This document shows positions 1 to 6,258 of a stretch of 6,258 bases of DNA, in pieces. Position 1 is the first letter of the stretch. Every line of letters begins with the position of its first letter. The position numbers and the translations under genes are program-made. Below the pieces are notes generated by a model. It saw nothing but the letters and a program-made list of their open reading frames with translations, made no database searches and was not told where the DNA came from. The DNA comes from Cycloclasticus sp. (lineage in GTDB: Bacteria > Pseudomonadota > Gammaproteobacteria > Methylococcales > Cycloclasticaceae), in NCBI GenBank assembly GCA_019090295.1, contig JAHRWG010000058.1:1-6258 (forward strand), written 5' to 3'.

Positions 1-87
1 CAGCAGATCAACCAGCAGATCAACCAGCAGATCAACCAGCAGATCAACCAGCAGATCAACCAGCAGATCAACCAGCAGATCAACCAG
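1..87 (+). repeat. Perfect 12-bp tandem repeat, 7.25 copies, coding (ADQP)n
   Basis: The 12-bp unit CAGCAGATCAAC repeats seven times without a mismatch (1-84) and ends with a partial CAG (85-87). The array starts at the first base of the window, so its true length is unknown. In the frame of the downstream VWA gene it reads Ala-Asp-Gln-Pro seven times (3-86) and then continues without a stop into that gene. The other two plus-strand frames read QQIN and SRST repeats and stop at 112-114 and 98-100. Identity between copies suggests recent expansion by slippage. Such an array is a likely cause of the assembly break, so the copy number may be collapsed. Confidence 0.95.
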
Positions 88-1304
88 AAAGGGTCGCTAA
101 AACAGTCTCTATAGATGTTCCGAACGAGGCTATGACTATCGACCCGCTATCTAAAGAAGAGGATATAGAGGGTTTAACGACGAAACCGTATAAAACTCAG
201 CAGAGAACGATAAGCGAACTGTCTGCTTTGTCTTTTGATACGGAAGGGGTAGATAGCTTAGACGATATGCTTGCCGGTCATCTCTTAGATAAATGGCAGG
301 AACTCGTTGAAAGTTGGGATGAGTTGTCAAACTCTTTCAATGAGCTGGGCGGTTTTCTTGGGCAAGGCTGGGATTTGACGCAAGGGGTGTTGGCTTCACA
401 AGGATGGCAAGATATCACGCGTTATCGAAAGATGATTGAAAAACTACCAGATATTCAACGCTTAATGAAATTATTAGGTCGCTTACAAACGGTAACAGAT
501 CAAGAGTCAGGGAAATCAATCACTGGGTCTATTGTTGACCCTATCAGTAGAAAAACACCTAAGGAAGAAGAAGTTGTTTTGCCTCATGTGATTATGGAAA
601 CCGGTGGTTTGGAGAGGAGTAACGACTTAAGCCGTATGTTACCAGCAGAATATGCACAGCTGGGGCACCCCGTGATGAAGTCTTTATGGTTTGCAAGGTA
701 TGCCGAAAGAATGCTGTTGAGTTATCAATATCAAGGATTATCTACAGCGTTAAAACCATGCCATGAAGTATTAGATAATAGTGAGGGTGGACAGGATGAG
801 AACGAGGCCAGTGGTATGGGGCCCATTATAATCTGTTTGGATACCTCAGCTTCTATGCAAGGTGAACCTGAGCAAATTGCTAAAGCAGTGATCTTAGAGG
901 CACTCAGTATTGCTTTTAAAGAAGAACGGGCTTGCCATCTTTATATGTTTGGTGGGCCAGAAGAAATTATTGAACATCAGTTGGATTTAACACGTGATGG
1001 TCTAGCTGATTTAATACAATTTTTGACATGTTCTTTTCAGGGAGGGACTGACGCAGTCACTCCATTGCTAACGGCATTGGAAAAGCAGCGTAATAATAAC
1101 TGGCAAAAAGCAGATATTTTACTGATCAGTGATGGACGGTTTCCTCTTAAAGAATATTACGTGACTCAAATTAATGAGCTGAAGGAACGTCAACAACTTC
1201 GCTTGCATGGACTTATTTTAGGAGGCTGGAAAAGCCAGTCAATGGCGGCTATTTGTGAGCCCTTACATTTCTTTGATGCTTGGGCGTTATCATTAGATAA
1301 ATAA
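1..1304 (+). CDS. ViaA-like VWA (von Willebrand factor A) domain protein, 5' partial
   Basis: This resembles the C-terminal two thirds of ViaA (YieM), the VWA partner of the MoxR-type AAA+ ATPase RavA; the pair is thought to act as a chaperone-like complex on respiratory or membrane enzymes. Numbering from the ATG at 132 (390 aa), the VWA domain starts near residue 230. Its metal-ion (MIDAS) site is complete: DTSAS at 237-241, GGTD at 304-307 and ISDG at 332-335. The preceding helical region carries ViaA-like segments (LPDIQRLMKLLGRL near 105-118; SNDLSRMLPAEYAQLG near 163-178). The frame is open from 132 back to base 3, adding 43 residues: seven ADQP repeats and a short linker. The ATG at 132 has only GAGG two bases upstream, too close for a good ribosome site, and E. 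coli ViaA is about 480 aa, so the real start is probably off the window. The acidic, Pro-rich ADQP segment is not part of ViaA proteins I know. No RavA gene is visible. CbbO-type VWA proteins are a less likely alternative. Confidence 0.8.
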   Translation, partial: ADQPADQPADQPADQPADQPADQPADQPERVAKTVSIDVPNEAMTIDPLSKEEDIEGLTTKPYKTQQRTISELSALSFDTEGVDSLDDMLAGHLLDKWQELVESWDELSNSFNELGGFLGQGWDLTQGVLASQGWQDITRYRKMIEKLPDIQRLMKLLGRLQTVTDQESGKSITGSIVDPISRKTPKEEEVVLPHVIMETGGLERSNDLSRMLPAEYAQLGHPVMKSLWFARYAERMLLSYQYQGLSTALKPCHEVLDNSEGGQDENEASGMGPIIICLDTSASMQGEPEQIAKAVILEALSIAFKEERACHLYMFGGPEEIIEHQLDLTRDGLADLIQFLTCSFQGGTDAVTPLLTALEKQRNNNWQKADILLISDGRFPLKEYYVTQINELKERQQLRLHGLILGGWKSQSMAAICEPLHFFDAWALSLDK

Positions 1305-1408
1305 GCATCGCAAGAGGGCTACTAAACGATTTTTCGTCATTTAATTGTCATACTCCCTGCTTACACTTTGTAGGGCGCATTAACAATGCACTATCCAATC
1401 AACAATAC

Positions 1409-1413
1409 AAAGG
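1409..1413 (+). promoter_or_regulatory. Candidate ribosome binding site of fabI
   Basis: AAAGG lies ten bases before the ATG at 1424. The match is modest and the spacing is at the long end, but the chosen start gives a normal FabI N-terminus (LKGKKGLIIGIAN). I saw no convincing promoter or terminator in the rest of the 119-bp spacer. Confidence 0.45.
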
Positions 1414-1423
1414 TAAAGCGAAC

Positions 1424-2203
1424 ATGTACTCAACTGACAATTTTAACTTGAAGGGTAAAAAAGGCTTGATTATTGGTATTGCTAACACTGAATCCATTGC
1501 ATACGGCTGCGCCAAAGCGTTTAAAGCCTTAGGCGCTGATTTAGCCATTACTCACTTAAATGACAAAGCCAAGCCATACGTTGAACCGATTGCCGGAGAA
1601 CTAGCGGCCGATATTATTTTACCTTGCAATGTACAAAAGCCAGGGGAGCTTGAGGCGGTCTTTGACACTATCAAGCAACAATGGGGGCAACTTGACTTTG
1701 TACTGCATTCTATTGCTTTTGCTCCCAGTGTTGATTTACATGAACCATTAATTAACTCCTCACCGGATGGGTTTTTAATGGCCATGGATGTTTCCTGCCA
1801 CTCATTTATAAGAATGAGTCGCTTAGCAGCACCATTAATGACTGATGGCGGCTCGCTATTTGCCATGAGCTATTATGGTGCCGAAAAAGTGGTTGAAAAT
1901 TATGACTTAATGGGACCTGTAAAGTCAGCGCTAGAGAGCTCTGTTCGCTATTTAGCTAGTGAACTTGGCCAGCAGGGTATTCGTGTCTATTGTATATCGC
2001 CGGGCCCTGTCAAAACACGTGCCTCATCAGGCTTAAAGTCGTTTGATAAGCTAATGAGCGATACGGTAAGCCGAACACCCACCCAGCGCTTAGCTACCAT
2101 TGCTGATATAGGCAAGGCGACGGCTTTAATGGCAACACCAGCGGCAAAAATGATTACGGGGGAAACCATTTTTATTGATGGTGGGCACCATATCATGGGG
2201 TAA
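1424..2203 (+). CDS. fabI: Enoyl-[acyl-carrier-protein] reductase (FabI-type)
   Basis: NADH-dependent enoyl-ACP reductase of the short-chain dehydrogenase family. It catalyses the last reduction of each type II fatty-acid elongation cycle in the cytoplasm. The 259 aa length is normal for FabI. The N-terminal Rossmann strand is followed by the FabI form of the cofactor loop, G18-I-A-N-x-x-S24-I-A-x-G28. The active site has the FabI arrangement: Y150, Y160 and K167, the same 10- and 7-residue spacings as E. coli Y146/Y156/K163, in the context YGAEKVVENYDLMGPVK. HSIAFAP (95-101) has Ala where E. coli has Gly93, as in many triclosan-sensitive FabIs. The C-terminal IDGGHHIMG is typical. One oddity: the adenine-contacting CDV of most FabIs reads C68-N69-V70 here. 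The sequence looks closer to the alphaproteobacterial-style FabI subgroup than to E. coli FabI, so it may be a second, specialised copy. It lies 74 bp ahead of the Pat-like gene and is possibly cotranscribed with it. Confidence 0.93.
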   Translation: MYSTDNFNLKGKKGLIIGIANTESIAYGCAKAFKALGADLAITHLNDKAKPYVEPIAGELAADIILPCNVQKPGELEAVFDTIKQQWGQLDFVLHSIAFAPSVDLHEPLINSSPDGFLMAMDVSCHSFIRMSRLAAPLMTDGGSLFAMSYYGAEKVVENYDLMGPVKSALESSVRYLASELGQQGIRVYCISPGPVKTRASSGLKSFDKLMSDTVSRTPTQRLATIADIGKATALMATPAAKMITGETIFIDGGHHIMG

Positions 2204-2263
2204 CCCTAGTAATGGGATAACTCTAGCACCAAATTCACGCATTTTTCACATAGTCATACTGGT

Positions 2264-2270
2264 AAAAGGA
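2264..2270 (+). promoter_or_regulatory. Ribosome binding site of the Pat-like gene
   Basis: AAAAGGA is followed by a seven-base AT-rich spacer and the ATG at 2278. This good Shine-Dalgarno sequence fixes the start codon and gives an N-terminus that aligns with E. coli PatZ just before the VIGAS Rossmann motif. Confidence 0.75.
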
Positions 2271-2277
2271 TTTATTA

Positions 2278-4962
2278 ATGAGCAGCCATAATATTTCAAA
2301 TTTTTTCTCACCTCAAACCGTTACCGTTATTGGTGCTAGCCCTCGGGAAGGTTCATTAGGCCTAATTATTCTCAACAATCTATTAGCCGGTGGTTTAGCC
2401 GCCGATAAGCTAACGGCCGTTAACCCTAAATACAAAACGGTTATTAATACACCGTGCTATAAAAGAATTGCCGACTTAGCGGACGTGCCGGATTTAGCCG
2501 TTATCGTTTCGCCCGCTAAAACAGTGCCCGAATTAATACATCAGCTCGGTAAAAAAGGAACCCGTTGCGTCATTGTGATCAGCGCTGGCTTTTCTGAAGG
2601 GGGCAATACGCACGGCCAGAAATTAGAAGATGAGATGCTAAGGGCGGCTCGTCACTACGGCTTACGTATCATTGGGCCCAACTGCCTTGGTATTTTGTCG
2701 CCCATTAATAACATTAATGCGAGCTTTAGCCACCTGATGCCCAAAAAAGGTAACATTGGCGTCATTTCTCAGTCTGGCGCCATGCTAACGTCTATTATTG
2801 ATTGGGCTTGTGGGCGCGGAATTGGTTTTTCTCATTTAATTTCATTGGGCGACATGAATGATATTGGCTTCGCTGAGATGCTCGATTTCATGTCAACGGA
2901 TCAAAATACAAATGCTATTTTGATTTATATGGAATCGGTTCATCAAGCACGTCGTTTTATTTCTGCGGCGCGGGGTGCAGCCCGCACCAAGCCAATTATT
3001 GTTTTAAAAGTTGGACGTTCAGACGAAGGCCGCCAAGCCGCCGCTTCGCACACAGGGGCTTTAGCAGGCTCTGATGATGTATATGATGCCGCCTTCAAAC
3101 GCAGCGGCTTACTGCGTGTAGATGTTATGAGTGAGCTATTTTATGCGGCAGCTTCTTTAACCGCTATCAAACCTGTCACCGGAGAACGTTTGGCGATAGT
3201 TACTAACGGCGGTGGGATGGGTGTATTAGCAACGGATGCCTTAATTCATCATGGAGGACAGTTGGCAAAACTATCAGCTGAAACACTTGATACCTTAAAT
3301 ACTAAGCTACCGCCAACGTGGTCCCACGGTAACCCCATTGATATTATTGGAGATGCAGGGCCAGACCGCTATACCGATGCCATTAAAACGCTTGAGAACG
3401 ATAAAGGAATTGACGCGGTACTGGTTTTAAACTGCCCAACGGCCGTAGCATCAAGCCTAGATGCCGCCCAAGTCGTTGCTGATATCGCACAAAATAACAA
3501 CAAATGCTTACTCACCAGTTGGGCGGGAAGTGCCACCGCTGAAAAGAGCCGAGCCTTATTCGCTCAGCAACATATTCCAACCTATGCAACACCAGAAGCC
3601 GCGGTTAATTCCTTTATGCATTTGGTTCGTTACCAACGCAATCAAAAAAACTTAATGGAAACGCCTCCTGCGCTGGCCGCAGACTTGCGCTTTGATTCTG
3701 ACAAAGCATGGGGCATTGTTGCTAAAGTTCTTTCAGAAGATCGGCTCTGGCTAAATGAGCTTGAGGCAAAATCAGTTTTACAAGCCTACGGTATTCCAAC
3801 GGTTGAAAGTCAACTTGCAAAATCACCAGAAGAAGCCGCCGCTATTGCAGAAAATCTTGGCTTCCCAGTTGTTATTAAATTGTTTTCTCCCGATATTTTG
3901 CATAAATCAGATGTTCATGGGGTCGCCCTAGATTTGCAAAGCTCCGAAGCCGTTCAGCAGGCCGCGTTAGATATTGAAAAAACAACCAGAGATATACGCC
4001 CCGACGCTAAAATTGAAGGCTTTACCGTTCAACGCATGGTTAATACCAAAGGAGCCCATGAGTTAATTTTAGGTGTTTTAAGTGATGACACATTTGGCCC
4101 TGTTTTATTGTTTGGCCAAGGCGGAACCGCTGTTGAAATTCATAATGATAAAGCGCTTGCGCTCCCTCCACTAAACTTGAAACTAGCTAAGGATATGATT
4201 GCAAGAACAGATGTTTACCACCTGTTAAAAGGCTATCGAGACCAAAAGCCCATCAATATGGATGCCTTACAGCTAACATTAATTAGACTATCTCAGATGG
4301 TTATTGACCTTGATCATTTAGCCGAATTAGACATTAACCCCCTATTAGCCGACAAAAATGGCGTTATCGCGCTTGATGCAAGAATCAAAGTTTCTAGCAA
4401 AAAAGTATCTGGCGCAAATGCACTGGCCATTCCACCTTATCCACAAAAACACGAAGAGTTGGTGCGCCTAAACTCAGGAAAAACATTCAAAATAAGGCCC
4501 ATTAAACCTGAAGATGAACCCGCATTAATTAAAAATTTTGAATCTTTAACAAAAGAAGAGGTTCGCTTTCGGTTTTTTCATACCGTCAAAGAAATGGACC
4601 ATTCAATGGCTGCCCGTTTCACACAAATTGATTATGACCGTGAGATGGCATTTGTTGCCATTGATCCCGATGACGCACCCCAGTGTAAGCTGTATGCCGT
4701 TGCTCGTTTGATAATAGACTCATCAGGTGAGCAAGCTGAATTTGCACTGGTTGTAAACCACTTAGCTAGCGGCCAAGGCCTTGGAACCTTACTGATGTAT
4801 CGACTTATTTCGTACGCCAAAAAACAAGGGCTCAATCTCATTTATGGCGACGTTCTTATCGACAATGACGTAATGATTTCAATCTGCAAAAAAATTGGTT
4901 TTACGATTCAAACTAAAAGTGGAGAGGCCAATGTTAAAACCTGCGAGTTACGCTTAACCTGA
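2278..4962 (+). CDS. Pat/YfiQ-like ADP-forming acyl-CoA synthetase with C-terminal GNAT acetyltransferase domain
   Basis: An 894-aa cytoplasmic enzyme with the architecture of protein lysine acetyltransferase Pat (PatZ/YfiQ, 886 aa in E. coli), which acetylates acetyl-CoA synthetase and other proteins using acetyl-CoA. Domains in order: CoA-binding Rossmann fold (about 10-135, VIGAS at 17-21, IGPNCLG at 132-138); first CoA-ligase domain (about 157-295, GVISQSGAM at 161-169); second CoA-ligase domain (about 300-460); ATP-grasp domain (about 483-705, HKSDVHGV at 542-549, GQGGTAVE at 613-620, ALPPLN at 628-633); GNAT domain (about 737-880). The GNAT part has the acetyl-CoA loop GQGLGT (832-837) and the probable catalytic Glu821 in AEFA. 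Unlike enterobacterial Pat, where the phospho-acceptor His is replaced, this protein keeps ASHTGALAGSD with His258, as in true ADP-forming acetyl-CoA synthetases, so the synthetase half may be active. The start is supported by an AAAAGGA site. The gene ends before a strong terminator at 5123-5155. I leave the symbol blank because dual activity is unresolved. Confidence 0.9.
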   Translation: MSSHNISNFFSPQTVTVIGASPREGSLGLIILNNLLAGGLAADKLTAVNPKYKTVINTPCYKRIADLADVPDLAVIVSPAKTVPELIHQLGKKGTRCVIVISAGFSEGGNTHGQKLEDEMLRAARHYGLRIIGPNCLGILSPINNINASFSHLMPKKGNIGVISQSGAMLTSIIDWACGRGIGFSHLISLGDMNDIGFAEMLDFMSTDQNTNAILIYMESVHQARRFISAARGAARTKPIIVLKVGRSDEGRQAAASHTGALAGSDDVYDAAFKRSGLLRVDVMSELFYAAASLTAIKPVTGERLAIVTNGGGMGVLATDALIHHGGQLAKLSAETLDTLNTKLPPTWSHGNPIDIIGDAGPDRYTDAIKTLENDKGIDAVLVLNCPTAVASSLDAAQVVADIAQNNNKCLLTSWAGSATAEKSRALFAQQHIPTYATPEAAVNSFMHLVRYQRNQKNLMETPPALAADLRFDSDKAWGIVAKVLSEDRLWLNELEAKSVLQAYGIPTVESQLAKSPEEAAAIAENLGFPVVIKLFSPDILHKSDVHGVALDLQSSEAVQQAALDIEKTTRDIRPDAKIEGFTVQRMVNTKGAHELILGVLSDDTFGPVLLFGQGGTAVEIHNDKALALPPLNLKLAKDMIARTDVYHLLKGYRDQKPINMDALQLTLIRLSQMVIDLDHLAELDINPLLADKNGVIALDARIKVSSKKVSGANALAIPPYPQKHEELVRLNSGKTFKIRPIKPEDEPALIKNFESLTKEEVRFRFFHTVKEMDHSMAARFTQIDYDREMAFVAIDPDDAPQCKLYAVARLIIDSSGEQAEFALVVNHLASGQGLGTLLMYRLISYAKKQGLNLIYGDVLIDNDVMISICKKIGFTIQTKSGEANVKTCELRLT

Positions 4963-5122
4963 GTGTCCCATTCATCGGCAAAACATACTTACACTACTCG
5001 GGTGTTTTAGGATGTTGTATTACTGTGAACCTTGATTCTGACCCTGTTGATTCAAAGAGCCTCAAAAAGTGGTTGATACGTTAGAGATCGCCGCTAAGGA
5101 TTAATCTTGTTAGCAAGGTAAG

Positions 5123-5155
5123 AAAAAAGGCGCTGTTTTAACAGCGCCTTTTTTT
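5123..5155. terminator. Bidirectional rho-independent terminator between convergent genes
   Basis: The arms AAGGCGCTGTT (5127-5137) and AACAGCGCCTT (5140-5150) are perfect reverse complements around a two-base centre, so the effective loop is TTTTAA. On the plus strand the GC-rich stem is followed by seven Ts (5149-5155). On the minus strand the six As at 5123-5128 give a U tract after the same stem. It lies 160 bp after the Pat-like stop and 22 bp after the ABC ATPase stop, and can end transcription of both. Confidence 0.93.
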
Positions 5156-5177
5156 ATGGGTCTAAGGTTCTAATAAC

Positions 5178-6216
5178 TTAGTGATTATCGCACTCGGCTA
5201 GGAATGTTAGCAGTTCTTCTCTGTATTTATAGTAATCAGGGTGAGACACCAGCGCCTTACGGGTGCGTGGTCGTGGTAAATCCACCTTCATAACCTTGCC
5301 TACTTTTGCATTGGGTCCATTGGTCATCATCACGACACGGTCAGCGAGTAAAATCGCTTCGTCAACGTCATGGGTTACCATAATGGCCGTCACTTTAGTC
5401 CGCGTCCAAACTTCCATTAACACCTCTTGCAATTCCCACCTTGTTAAGGAATCTAACATGCCAAATGGTTCATCTAGCAAGAGCAGTTTTGGAGACAGAG
5501 CAAAGGCACGTGAAATACCGACACGCTGTTTCATACCATTGGAAAGTTCAGCGGCTTTCTTATTTAACGCTTCACTTAAGCCGACTTTACTGAGGTAATA
5601 CTCCACAATGCTGTTTCGTTCTGCTTTAGTCGCGTGCGGGTAGACCCGCTCAACACCTAAGGCAACGTTTTCTTTTGCACTTAACCAAGGAAATAAACTG
5701 GGCGCTTGGAAAACAACCGCTCTATCAGGGCCAGCGGCATCAATTTCTTTTTTATCCAAAACAATACCGCCATCGCTGATGTCGGTTAACCCTGCGGTCA
5801 TAGACAACACTGTGGATTTACCACAACCCGAATGGCCGATGATTGAAATAAACTCACCTTTTTCTATGTTGAGTTCAAACTTATCGACCACGGTTAATGG
5901 GCCTTTGGGGGTTGGGTAGATTTTTGTTAGATTGAAATACTCTAGGTATTTTTTATCCCCCATATTGTTTGAGTAAGTTTTCAATACATCAGGTTTTTCC
6001 TCATCACTCAAACCAAAGTCGCTGGCTGTATTAGGCTGAACATTGGGTAACTGATAAACATTACTGCCCGAATCACCGTCATCTCCCATACCGACACTCA
6101 TTAAATATTGGGTAATGTCACTGCGTAATTTTTTGAAGTTTTCATCATGGTTCATGGCTGTTCTATCGCGTGGGCGAGGTAAATCAACAATAAATTCTGG
6201 GCCGAAGGTTGCATTT
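5178..6216 (-). CDS. Nitrate/bicarbonate-type ABC transporter ATPase (NrtC/NrtD family), probable tandem two-NBD protein, 5' partial
   Basis: C-terminal 345 residues of a cytoplasmic ATPase that would energise an ABC importer for nitrate/nitrite or a similar anion. Numbering from the apparent M1 of the 351-aa reading frame that runs into the adapter, a complete nucleotide-binding domain spans about 95-325: Walker A GHSGCGKST (133-141), Q-loop Q176, signature LSNGMKQR (230-237, Asn replacing the first Gly of LSGGM), Walker B LLLLDEP (250-256), D-loop GMLD (258-261), H-loop H288. The stretch VTHDVDEAILLADRVVMMTNGP with the following PRPR is typical of NrtC/NrtD/CmpD-type ATPases. Residues 15-48 (IVDLPRPR followed by a short helix) resemble the end of the same domain (316-347), so an earlier NBD seems to precede a linker of about 45 residues. 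Residues 1-6 (MCIRDR) come from the Nextera adapter and are not real, except one base of codon 6. The true start, any first NBD, and the permease and binding-protein genes would lie beyond the window. Bicarbonate or taurine-type substrates cannot be excluded. Confidence 0.85.
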
Positions 6217-6258
6217 CTGTCTCTTATACACATCTGACGCTGCCGACGAAGCTAGAAG
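6217..6258. other. Illumina Nextera adapter contamination (mosaic end, read-1 primer, i5 index)
   Basis: Bases 6217-6235 (CTGTCTCTTATACACATCT) are the 19-bp Tn5 mosaic end, and 6236-6249 (GACGCTGCCGACGA) complete the reverse complement of the Nextera read-1 transposase adapter. The next eight bases, AGCTAGAA (6250-6257), are in the position of the i5 index; their reverse complement TTCTAGCT matches, as I recall, Nextera XT index S515. The final G would start the P5 sequence. This is library sequence left on a contig end, not genomic DNA. Confidence 0.98.

Noticed and set aside
1..87. Tandem array considered as a CRISPR or iteron origin.
   Set aside because: Units are 12 bp with no spacers, and the array is in frame with the downstream protein, so a coding repeat explains it.
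1326..1337. Small hairpin ACGA-TTTT-TCGT after the VWA gene as a terminator.
   Set aside because: The stem is only four pairs, AT-leaning, with no following T tract.
1345..1373. Possible sigma-70 promoter for fabI with -35 TTGTCA (1345-1350).
   Set aside because: At 17-bp spacing the -10 would be TTGTAG, a poor match; the better -10, TACACT (1362-1367), is only 11 bp from the -35. No coherent pair.
1347..2260. The 8-mer GTCATACT occurs upstream of both fabI (1347-1354) and the Pat-like gene (2253-2260), suggesting a shared operator.
   Set aside because: The two sites are at very different distances from their start codons (69 and 17 bases), flanking bases differ, and neither forms a dyad. 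Two 8-bp matches are weak evidence.
5025..5084. Short open frame starting GTG (VNLDSDPVDSKSLKKWLIR) in the convergent intergenic region.
   Set aside because: Under 20 codons, no ribosome binding site at a sensible distance, and no recognisable family; could be chance or a decayed fragment.
5263..5598. 111-aa plus-strand open frame opposite the ABC ATPase.
   Set aside because: It is the antisense shadow of a well-conserved NBD coding sequence and shows no domain of its own. The same applies to antisense frames within fabI and the Pat-like gene.
6217..6235. Tn5 mosaic end read as a natural transposon terminus.
   Set aside because: It is the engineered 19-bp end joined to the Nextera read-1 primer and an index, so it comes from library preparation.

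Overview
This is a 6.26 kb contig, probably from a moderately AT-rich gammaproteobacterium. The clues are a ViaA-type VWA protein, a FabI enoyl-ACP reductase, a YfiQ/Pat-type acyl-CoA synthetase/acetyltransferase and a proteobacterial nitrate-type ABC ATPase. A Thiotrichales-like or methylotroph-like relative is possible, but I cannot place it more precisely by eye. Both ends of the window look like assembly ends: the left end lies inside a perfect 12-bp tandem repeat, and the right end is synthetic Illumina Nextera adapter.

Layout. (1) 1-1304, plus strand: 3' part of a gene for a ViaA-like VWA protein. Its frame stays open to the left edge and runs through seven ADQP repeats, so the first ATG in the window (132) is probably not the true start. 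(2) 1305-1423: a 119-bp spacer with a modest ribosome binding site. (3) 1424-2203, plus: complete fabI. (4) 2204-2277: a 74-bp spacer with a clear Shine-Dalgarno sequence. (5) 2278-4962, plus: complete Pat-like ADP-forming acyl-CoA synthetase fused to a GNAT domain. It is unusual in keeping the phospho-acceptor histidine of true ADP-forming synthetases. (6) 4963-5177: convergent intergenic region ending in a strong, nearly symmetric terminator hairpin that can serve both strands. (7) 5178-6216, minus: C-terminal part of a nitrate/bicarbonate-type ABC ATPase that appears to be a tandem two-NBD protein, cut at the adapter junction. (8) 6217-6258: Nextera adapter plus index, not biological.

fabI and the pat-like gene may be cotranscribed: same strand, 74-bp gap, no terminator seen between them. 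One is a fatty-acid elongation reductase; the other handles acyl-CoA and probably acetylates proteins, so a shared acyl-metabolism theme is plausible but inferred. The VWA gene normally pairs with a MoxR/RavA AAA+ ATPase, which would lie upstream, outside the window. The ABC gene is a separate convergent unit whose permease and binding-protein genes would lie beyond the adapter-truncated end. I found no RNA gene, CRISPR array, insertion sequence or clearly new system. The most consequential observations are the adapter contamination, which creates a false MCIRDR N-terminus, the coding repeat that extends the VWA gene, the retained catalytic histidine in the Pat-like enzyme, and the fused-NBD architecture.
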